Of a DNA stretch of 64,000 nucleotides, positions 8,336-18,500 are shown in pieces. This DNA is from Nocardia miyunensis NBRC 108239 (GTDB lineage Bacteria; Actinomycetota; Actinomycetes; Mycobacteriales; Mycobacteriaceae). How positions within the stretch are numbered: the stretch's first letter is position 1; the number at the start of each line of letters is the position of its first letter. The notes under the pieces are model-generated. The model did no database searches. It was not told the DNA's origin and saw only the letters and a list, made by a program, of their open reading frames with translations. The position numbers were made by a program, and so were the translations under genes. Location: NCBI RefSeq assembly GCF_001613065.1, contig NZ_BDBQ01000072.1, forward strand, positions 1-64,000, in the 5' to 3' direction.

Positions 8336-9514
8336 ATGCCACAGTCCAGCGAAGTCGACCTGCCCACCTGGATCTCCGATGCGGAGTTCGGCGAACGCTT
8401 CGTTGCGCACGCGGTGACTCCCGCGCGCATCGAAGCGGCCGTCTCCAGCGTGGCCGGGCGGATCGAGATGGGGCCGTTCGCCGTGGGGCCCGGCAAGCTC
8501 GCACGCGTGCGGGTGCAGGGCGATATCGGTGAGCCGACCATCTCGCGGGCCGGGTCGGCGGTCGTCTTCGCGGTGCGCATCCCGGTGCGGTTGGAGCTGA
8601 CGATCACGCTGGGCGGGCGGGAACTGCGGCTGGAGGCGGCGGTCGAGATCGACCTGACCCTGCACGCGCGCACCGCCGATCCGCTGCTGGTGGTCATCGA
8701 TATCCCGCCGGTGACCAAGCGAGACGTCAGCCCGCCGGTCATCCGCGCCGAGGCCGTCGACGCCGAGGCGCGGGTGCTCCTGGAACCGACGGCGAAAATG
8801 GTCCGCAAGGAGGTCGCCGACCGGCTCAATGTCATGCTCTCCGAGCCGCAGGCCCGGCGGGCCCGGGTGTTCGACATCGAGGCGATCTCGGCGGGCGAGA
8901 CCGCCGGACAACGGGATCCGGCGAACTACGACTGGATCGAATACGCGGAATTCGGCCGCCGCTTCCTGCCGCGCATCGTGACGCCCGCGCAGGTGCGCGC
9001 GGTGGCCGAGAGCCTGTCGGGGCGGGTGATCGATGTGGAACCCGTGCGCATCGGACCGCGCGACGCGGCCGAGGTCACCGCGCGGGGCGTTATCCGGATG
9101 CCCCGGGTGACCGAGCGAACCGGCGAGGATGCGGTCGCCTTCGACATGGTCGTACCCGTCACGCTGGATGTCGTCGTGGATGTGCGCAAGGCCGATCACT
9201 ATCACGCCGAGGTCGAGATTCCGCTGATCCTGATGACGCGCACGGCCGCTCCGCTGCTCATCGTGATCGACGTGGAGCAGCCGCAGGCCGCGCAGATCGA
9301 GGTCCGGTTGCAAGCCGATGGATTGCGGGCGCGCACGCTCGGCGTACTCGGCAATATGCGTCGCCGGATCGCCGCGCAGGTGTCGGCGGCGGTGAGCCGG
9401 CACCTGGCCGATCCCACGCTCCGCACCGTGGACGTCGCGACCCGGCTCGACACGACGCGTATTCACGCGGGGGACGAGCCGGGCGGTTCCACCAAGGTTT
9501 CGCGGGTCGGCTAG
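8336..9514 (+). CDS. Hypothetical protein with two tandem copies of a β-rich domain
   Basis: A 392-aa soluble protein made of two homologous halves. Copy 1 (residues ~10-185) opens AEFGERFVAHAVTPARIEAAVSS; copy 2 (~205-380) opens AEFGRRFLPRIVTPAQVRAVAES. Each then has a GPFAVGP/EPVRIGP turn, a long β-rich stretch (VFAVRIPVRLELTITLGG / AFDMVVPVTLDVVVDVRK), an (A)DPLLVVIDI / APLLIVIDV strand and an Arg-rich helix ending the unit. The alternating hydrophobic pattern suggests a lipid-binding tubular or LEA-like β fold, but that is inference. ATG 8336 follows GGGAAG. Its stop codon overlaps that of the convergent PKS gene (shared CTAG, 9511-9514). Confidence 0.8.
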   Translation: MPQSSEVDLPTWISDAEFGERFVAHAVTPARIEAAVSSVAGRIEMGPFAVGPGKLARVRVQGDIGEPTISRAGSAVVFAVRIPVRLELTITLGGRELRLEAAVEIDLTLHARTADPLLVVIDIPPVTKRDVSPPVIRAEAVDAEARVLLEPTAKMVRKEVADRLNVMLSEPQARRARVFDIEAISAGETAGQRDPANYDWIEYAEFGRRFLPRIVTPAQVRAVAESLSGRVIDVEPVRIGPRDAAEVTARGVIRMPRVTERTGEDAVAFDMVVPVTLDVVVDVRKADHYHAEVEIPLILMTRTAAPLLIVIDVEQPQAAQIEVRLQADGLRARTLGVLGNMRRRIAAQVSAAVSRHLADPTLRTVDVATRLDTTRIHAGDEPGGSTKVSRVG

Positions 9515-12500
9515 CCCGGATTCACCTCGCCCGACAAGTCCTCCAGCAGGTGATCGGCCAACTCGGCCGTCGTGGGGTATGTGAAAACCAGTCCGGGCGG
9601 CAGCGGTTGTCCGAGCACCGCGCCCAGGCTGTTCTGCAGTTCGACCGCGCCCATCGAATCCAGGCCCATATCTTCGAACGGATAGTCCGGGTCGATATCG
9701 TCCGGCCCGGCGAAACCCAGGACGACGGCTGCCTTGGCACGGATTATCGCCATCAGCTCGGCTCGTCGCTCGGCCGGGGACAGCTCGTCGATGCTCGTGC
9801 GCGCGACCTCACGCGGGGTGTCGACCTGCCTGCGCAGCGGCGTCGGGATGAGCGTGCGCAGCAGCGGGAATACGTCGGTTCCCCGTTCGACGGCTCGCAT
9901 CTCGAGGCGCGCCGGGGCCAGGCAGGGCCGGTCGATGCCCAGCGCGGCATCGAACAGCGCCAGCGCTTCCTGCGACGACATCGCGGCCAGGCCGCCACGG
10001 CCGATCCGGGCCACATCCCGTGTCGCCAGATGTCCGGTCATCCCGCTGGCCTGCGCCCACAACCCCCACGCCAACGACACCGCCGCCGAACCCCGCACAC
10101 GCCGATGAACAGCCAAACCATCGAGAAAAGCGTTCGCCGCAGCATAATTGGCCTGCCCCGGCGAACCGACAATCCCCGCCACCGACGAAAACAACACGAA
10201 CACACCAAGATTCATGCCACGAGTCAACTCGTGCAAATTCCAAGCACCGTCGACCTTGGCACGCAGAACCGTGTCGACACGCTCGGCGGTCAGCGACCCG
10301 ATCACCGCGTCATCCACCACTCCGGCGGTATGAATCACAGCCGTCAGCGGAGCCTCGGCCGGGATGTCGGACATCAACTGCGCCAACGCATCTCGATCAG
10401 CCACATCGCACGACACCACCCGCACCCGTGCCCCCGACTCGGTCAATTCCGCAATCAGATCGGACGCACCGTCGGCCCGCATACCTCGCCGACTCACCAG
10501 CAGCAGATTCCGCACACCGTGCTCGGCGACCACATGTCGCGCGATCGCCGCACCGGCCATACCGGTACCACCGGTGATCAATACCGTGCCCACTGAATCG
10601 AACACCGCCCCAACCGCATTCGGCCCGGCGGAAGCCCGAGTCAACCGGGCGGCGTGCGCAGTGCCGGAGCGGATGACGATCTGCGATTCCCCGGCTGCCA
10701 GGATCGCGGCCGCGTCGACGTCGGAATCGGTGTCCACCAACACGATCCGACCCGGATTCTCCGACTGCGCCGACCGCACCAAACCCCAGACAGCCGCACC
10801 GGCCAGATCCCGCACATCCTCACCCGGCAACGCCATCGCACCGTGCGTAACCACGATCAACGTGTCCGAAATCGGTTGCGCCAACCAGGATTGCACGACC
10901 CACAACACCCGATGAGCAGCCGTGTAGACATCGGCGACCACCTCACCCCGCAGCGCATCGACCTCCAATACCACCGCATCCGCAGTGCCCACATCCCGAG
11001 CGACAGCCTCCGCAGCCACGAGATCCGCTGGCCCCGCATCCCGAACAACTGCCCCCTGGACGACGACCTCAGCGCCCATCCCATCCGAGGCAGCGGCTTC
11101 CCCTACCGCCGCACCCGGGGCAACCGCACACCGGAGGACGTCAGCAACCGGCACATCCGAGGCAGCCACATCCCGGACGCCGTCGACGCCCGCCACATCC
11201 GAACCAACCATGTCCCGGATGCCGTCAGCACCCATCACGTCAGACCCAACCGCATCCGAGCTGCTCATGCGCTGGTCGAATGCGTTCCAGGACAACGTCT
11301 TCACCGCAACAGCGGGTTCACCGGTCGCAGGCAGCGGCGACCACACCACCTCGAAGACGTCGTCCGCGCCGCCACCGGACAACACCGCACGCAACTCCCC
11401 AGCCGCCACCGGACGCATTGTCACCGACCGGACCGAAAGCACCGGAAGACCGGCACTGTCAACCATTTCCAGCGACACCGCATCAGCACCGACCGGGCTG
11501 ACCCGCACACGCACCGCCTCGGCGCCACCCGCATGCAGGCACACGCCCTCCCAGGCGGACGGCAGGGCGACCTCTCCCCCACCGGCAGTGGCGACAACAG
11601 CCTGCACCGCCGCGTCCAGGACCACTGGATGCACTCCGAAGCCAGCCACCTGCACACCCGTATCCGCGGGAACGGCGACCTCGGCGAACGTGTCCGCGCC
11701 GCGCTGCCACATCGCCCGCAGACCTCGGAACGCCGGACCGTACTCGTAACCCCACCCGGCCAACCGCGCATAGACATCGGAGACGTCGATCGCGGTGGCG
11801 TCCAGCGGCGGCCACGCCGACAGATCCGACACTTCCGGACCAAAACCATTGGGGCTCAACGTCCCCTCGGCGTGCAATACCCAACCGGAGTCCGCACCGC
11901 GCCGCGAGTACACCGCCACCGTCCGCTGCCCGGCGTCTCCACCGGCTCCGACGGCCACCTGCACCTGAACCGCTCCCTCGGCCGGTAACACCAGCGGAGT
12001 CCGGTGGATCAGCTCCTCGACCGCACCGCAACCGAACTCGTCAGCGGCACGAACGACCAGCTCCACCAACCCCGCCCCGGGGAACACCACCACACCGGAC
12101 ACCGCGTGATCGGCGAGCCACGGCTGCGCCGCCGAGGACAGCCGCCCGGTCAACACCACACCACCGGTGCCGGGCTGCTCCACCACCGCGCCGAGCAACG
12201 CATGTCCGGTCTCCCCGACACCGAACCGACTCGCGTCACCGGCCGAAACAGCACTCGAAAGCCAGAACCGCCGACGCTGAAACGCGTACGACGGCAGCGG
12301 AATACGACGAGCGCCCGACCCCGCGAACAGTCCGTCGCACCGCGCACCCGCGACCACCAGACGTCCCAGCGCGACCATCAGCGACTCCGGCTCCGCGCGT
12401 CCCTTCCGCAGGACGGGGATCGTCACGGCGGTGTCGGGGGACGACAGCGACTGCTCGATCGATGCCGCGAGTCCGCCGGTCGGCCCGAGCTCGACGAATC

Positions 12501-15500
12501 GGGTCACACCGGCCGATTCCAGGAACCGCACGCTGTCGGCGAATCGCACCGTCTCCCGCACGTGCCGGGTCCAGTACCGTGCCGAGCCGAAGCCCGCGTC
12601 GGCCGGTCCCGCGGTCAGATTCGACACCAGCGGTATCTCCGGTTCGCTGATCGCGAAAGACTCTGCGAGCGTGGCGAATTCGTCGAGCATCGGTTCCATC
12701 AGCGGTGAATGGAACGCGTGCGACACCGGCAGACGGTGAATCCTGCGGCCCTGCTCACCCCACCGATCCGCCACAGCGTGCACGGCTCGCTCGCTACCGG
12801 AGATCACCACCGATCGCGGGCCGTTCACGGCGGCGACGGCGACCCCATCGATCAGCGACGAGCGAATCTCGTCCTCGCCGGCCTGGACCGCGACCATCGC
12901 TCCGCCCTCCGGCAGCGCCTGCATCAGTCGTCCCCGCGCGACGACCAGGGCGGCCGCATCGGGCAGCGACAGCACACCCGCCACATGGGCGGCGGTCAAT
13001 TCACCCACCGAGTGCCCCATCACGAAGTCCGGCCGCAGCCCCCACTGCCACAGCAGCCCGAACAACGCCACCTCGATCGCGAACAACGCCGGTTGCGCGA
13101 ATTCGGTGCTGTTCAGCAGCTCTTCGTCACGGCCCCAGAGGATCTCGCGCAACGGCCGGTCCAGATATTTGTCCAGCACGTCGGTCACGGCATCGAACGC
13201 CTCGGCGAACACCGGGAAGTTCGCGTGCAGGTCCGCGCCCATGCCCAGCCATTGCGCGCCTTGGCCGGGGAAGACGAATACCGTCTTGCCCCCGGTGTCG
13301 GCGCGGCCGTGCAACACATTCCGGCCGGGTTCGCCCTCGACGAGTTCGGTCAGCCCGCGGATCAATTCGTCACGGTCACCACCGACCACTACGGCCCGAT
13401 GCTCGAACATCGACCGGCCCGCCAGCGAGAAACCGATATCGGACGCATCCAACTCCGGATATCGCCGCACATGCGCCAACAACCGGTTCGCCTGTCCTGT
13501 CAATGCTTCGGCCGACTTGCCCGACAACGCCCACGGCACCACGGGCAGCCGCACACCATCGGGTTCGGCATCCTCGGAGACGGCATCCTCGGGCGCCTGT
13601 TCCAGGATTACGTGAGCGTTGGTGCCGCTGATCCCGAACGAGGAAACCCCGGCACGGCGCGGCGCACCCGTGTCCGGCCATTCCCGAGATTCGGACAACA
13701 GCGAGACCGCCCCTGACGACCAATCCACATGCGGGCTCGGCACATCCACGTGCAACGTCCGCGGCAGTACACCGAATCGCAACGCCTGCACCATCTTGAT
13801 CACACCCGCGACCCCCGCGGCAGCCTGCGTATGACCGATATTCGACTTCACCGAACCCAGCCAGACCGGCCGCCGCTCGACACGATCGCGTCCATAGGTC
13901 GCCAACAACGCTTGTGCCTCAATGGGATCGCCCAGCGCTGTGCCCGTTCCGTGTGCCTCGACCGCATCCACATCCGACGCCGACAAACCCGCATTTGCCA
14001 ACGCCGCCCGAATAACCCGCTGCTGCGAAGGACCATTCGGCGCGGTCAACCCATTCGACGCACCATCCTGATTCAACGCCGAACCCTTCACCACCGCGAG
14101 AACTTCGTGCCCCAGCCGCCGCGCATCCGACAACCGCTCCACCACCACGACACCCACACCCTCAGCGAAGCCCATCCCGTCGGCGGATTCGCCGAACGCC
14201 TTGCATCGCCCGTCCGCGGCCAGCACCCGCTGCCGACTGAACTCCGGGAAAACCCCCGGCGTGGACAATACGGTGACGCCACCGGCCAAGGCCAGATCAC
14301 ACTCCCCCAGCCGCAATGACTGCACCGCCAAATGCAACGCCACCAGCGACGACGAACACGCCGTATCCACCGACACCGCGGGCCCCTCCAAACCCAGCAC
14401 ATACGCCACCCGACCCGACGCCACACTCGACGCCGAACCGATCAACCGGTAACCCTCGCCCTCGGTCGACGCAGCCCCGTACGGCTGATTGCTGATGCCG
14501 GTGAAGACTCCGGTCGAGCTGCCGCGCAGCCGCTGCGGATCAATCCCGGCGTGCTCCAACGCTTCCCACGACACCTCCAGCAACAACCGCTGCTGCGGAT
14601 CCATCGCCATCGCCTCGGCAGGCGAAATCCCGAAAAACCCCGCATCGAATCCGGCCACGTCATCGAGGAATCCGCCCGACCGGGTATACGACTTACCGAC
14701 CGCGTCGGGATCCGGGTCGTACACCCCCGCAACGTCCCAGCCCCGATCGTCCGGAAACTCCGACACCACATCTCTGCCATCGAAAACCAAGTCCCACAGG
14801 CCATCTGCGGACACCACACCGCCCGGGAACCGGCAGCCCAGACCCACGATCGCGATCGGCTCATCCACTACCGCACGAACCGGCGACTCTTCCCGCCCCT
14901 GATCCCGTACCCCCGCGATCTCCTCCCAAATGTGGCGGGCGAGCGTCGCGGGCGTCGGGTAATCGAAGATGAGTGTGGATGACAGCGCCAGCCCGGTAGC
15001 GGCTTTGAGCCGGTTGCCGAATTCGATCGCGGTCAGTGACCGGAATCCCAAGTCCTGGAAGGAGATATCCGGGTCGATGTCGCCGGAGCCGGGGTATCCG
15101 AGAACGACTGCGGTGTGCGACCGGACCATTCGCAACAGTTCCTCGCGCTGTTCTTCCTCGGTCGATCCGTGTGACCGGCGCGTCAGCGCGGTCTCCTCGT
15201 CATCGGCCGATCGGCGTGAGGAATCAGGGATCAGGTCCGCGAACAGTGGTGCGACGGTGCCCGCGACCGCGCGGGACCGCACCTCGGCCGGATCGATGCG
15301 TGCCGGTGCCAGGCACGGCCGATCGATACTCAACGCGGCGTCGAACAACCCGAGCGCTTCCCGAGCCGACATCGCGACCAGGCCAACACGATTCATCCGG
15401 GCCAGGTCCTCGGCCCGCAGGTGGCCGGTCATGCCGCTGGCCTGCGCCCACCACCCCCACGCCAACGACACCGCCGCCGAACCCCGCACACGCCGACGAA

Positions 15501-18500
15501 CAGCCAAACCATCGAGAAAAGCGTTCGCCGCAGCATAATTGGCCTGCCCCGGCGAACCGACAATCCCCGCCACCGACGAAAACAACACGAACACACCAAG
15601 ATTCATGCCACGAGTCAACTCGTGCAAATTCCAAGCACCGTCGACCTTCGCGCGAAGTACTGCGTCGACGCGCTCGGCGGTCAAGGACCCGATCACCGCA
15701 TCATCGAGCACCCCGGCAGCATGGATCACCGCAGACAGCGGAGCCTCGGCAGGCACCTCCGTCAGCAATCTCGCCAACGCGTCCCGGTTGGCCACGTCAC
15801 ATGCCGCCACCCGTACCCGAGCACCCGACTCGGTCAATTCCGCAACCAGATCGGACGCACCCTCGGCATCCGCACCGCGCCGACCGGCCAACAACAGATT
15901 CCGAATACCGTGCTCGGCGACCACATGTCGTGCGATTGCCGCACCGGCCATACCGGTGCCGCCGGTGATCAATACCGTGCCCGCGGGATCGAATCTCGCT
16001 GTGCTCGTGTCCGATTCAACCGGAACCCGCGCCAAGCGGGCGATATACGCAATCCCCGAACGGATCAGTACCTGCGGCTCTCCGACTGCCAGAACCTCGC
16101 CCGCATCGACGTCGGAGTCGGTATCCACCAACACGATCCGACCAGGATTCTCCGACTGCGCCGACCGCACCAGACCCCACACCGACGAACCAGCCAGATC
16201 GTTCACGTCCTCACCCGGCAACGCGACCGCGCCACGCGTCGCCACGATCAGTGTGCTCGAAACGGGTTGTGCCAGAAACGATTGCAGCACCAGCAACACT
16301 CGATGAGCAGCCGTGTAGACATCGGCGACCACCTCACCCCCCAGCGCACCGACCCCCAAGACCACCGCATCCGGAACAGCCCCATCCGACGCAGCCGCAC
16401 CCCGGGCCACGTCGGCACCCACTGCATCCAACGCGGCCGCATCCGCCACCACCGCGTGCGGGAGGTTCTTGCGCCGCGCGAATTCCTCCCAGGTCAGCGT
16501 CGTCGACTCCGTGGCCGGTCCACCCGCGGCGGGGGCCTGCGACCACTTCAGTTCGAACATGTTGTGCGAACCGGCCCCGGCGATCTCGGAGTCGAGCCGG
16601 TCGATCGCCGCACCAATTGCCGCAGACCCAGCTTCACCCACGCCCGAACCAGCGCCGACCCCGGGCAACCAGTAGCGACGCCGCTGAAATGCGTACGTCG
16701 GCAAGGGAATACGCTGCGCGTCAGATCCCGCGAATACCGCATCCCATTCCACGGCCACGCCACGTACATATGCCTGCGCGACGGAGATCAGAAACCGATC
16801 CAGCCCTCCCTCTCCACGGCCGAGCGACGGAACGACAACCGCCCCAACGCCGTCGACGCACTCACCGACCGTATCCTCCACGCCACCGACCAGCACCGGA
16901 TGCGGGCTGGATTCCACGAACACCCGATACCCCTGGTCACAAGCCGCACGAACCGCTGTCTCGAACTCCACCGTCTGCCGGATATTGCGATACCAGTACT
17001 CACCATCCAAACCGGCTGTATCACACAAACCTCCGGTCACCGTAGAGAAGAACGCGACCTCCGAAGTACGCGGCTCGATACCCGACAACACCTCGAGCAA
17101 TTCGTCCCTGATGGACTCGACCTGGCTCGAATGCGACGCATAGTCAACGTCGATTCCGCGTGCACGAATATCACGACTCTCGCACACCGCCAACAGTTCT
17201 CCGAGCGCTGCCGGACTCCCCGATACCACCACGGCCGAACGACCGTTCACCGCAGCGACACTCAGCGCATCACCCCAACCAGCCACCAACTCACGAGCCC
17301 GCTCGACATCACACGCCAACGACACCATCCCACCCGCACCCGACAACGCCACCAACAGCCGACTCCGCAAGGCCACGACCCGAGCCGCATCACGCAACGA
17401 CAAAGCACCCGCCACATAGGCGGCAGCGATCTCGCCTTGGGAATGCCCGATCACCGCATCCGGCTGCACTCCCACCGACCGCCACAACCCCGCCAACGAC
17501 ACCATCACCGCAAACAACACCGGCTGCACAACATCCACCCGATCAAGCCCCGGCGCATTGGCCTCACCACGCAACACATCGACCAGAGACCAATCCACAA
17601 ACTCCGAAAGCGCTTCAGCACAAGCCCTCATGTGCTCGGCGAACACCGGCGAACTATCCAGCAACCCCACGCCCATACCCAGCCATTGAGACCCCTGACC
17701 GGGAAAAATCAACACCGCCTTGCCGGGGACCTCGGCACGCCCATGCACCACATTCCGACCCGGCTCCCCCTCCACCAAACCGGTAAGTCCACGAATCAAA
17801 TCCGCACGATCACCACCGACCACCACCGCCCGATGCCCGAACACCGACCGGCCGACCAAAGAAAGGCCGACATCACCCGCACCCAACTCCGGATGCTCCC
17901 GCACGTACCCCAACAGTCGTCCCGCCTGACCGGCCAACGCCTCAGCCGACTTCCCCGACAAAACCCACGGCACCACCGGCAGGCCCGCATCATCGGATAC
18001 GGCCTCGACGAGTACGGCCGGGGCGGGTTCGGCATTGCCGGAAACGGCGGGTGCCTGTTCGAGGATCACGTGAGCATTCGTCCCGCTGATCCCGAACGAC
18101 GAAATACCGGCACGACGTGGCGCACCCGTTACCGGCCACTCCCTGGACTCCGTCAGTAGCGACACCGCGCCGGAGGACCAATCCACATGCGGGCTGGGCA
18201 CGTCCACGTGCAGTGTCTGCGGCAACACCCCGTGCCGCAGACACTGCACCATCTTGATCACACCCGCCACACCCGCGGCAGCCTGCGTATGACCGATATT
18301 CGACTTCACCGAACCCAACAACAACGGCCGTCCATCGACACGACCCTGTCCGTACGTTTCCAACAACGCCTGCGCCTCAATGGGATCCCCGAGAGTCGTG
18401 CCCGTCCCGTGCGCCTCGACCGCATCCACATCCGACGCCGACAAACCCGCATTTGCCAACGCCGCCCGAATAACCCGCTGCTGCGAAGGACCATTCGGCG

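Noticed and set aside
15421..18159. Long plus-strand open frame (over 900 codons)
   Set aside because: Antisense shadow of the bimodular PKS with the same repeated pattern as the frame at 23060; no start signals or homology.
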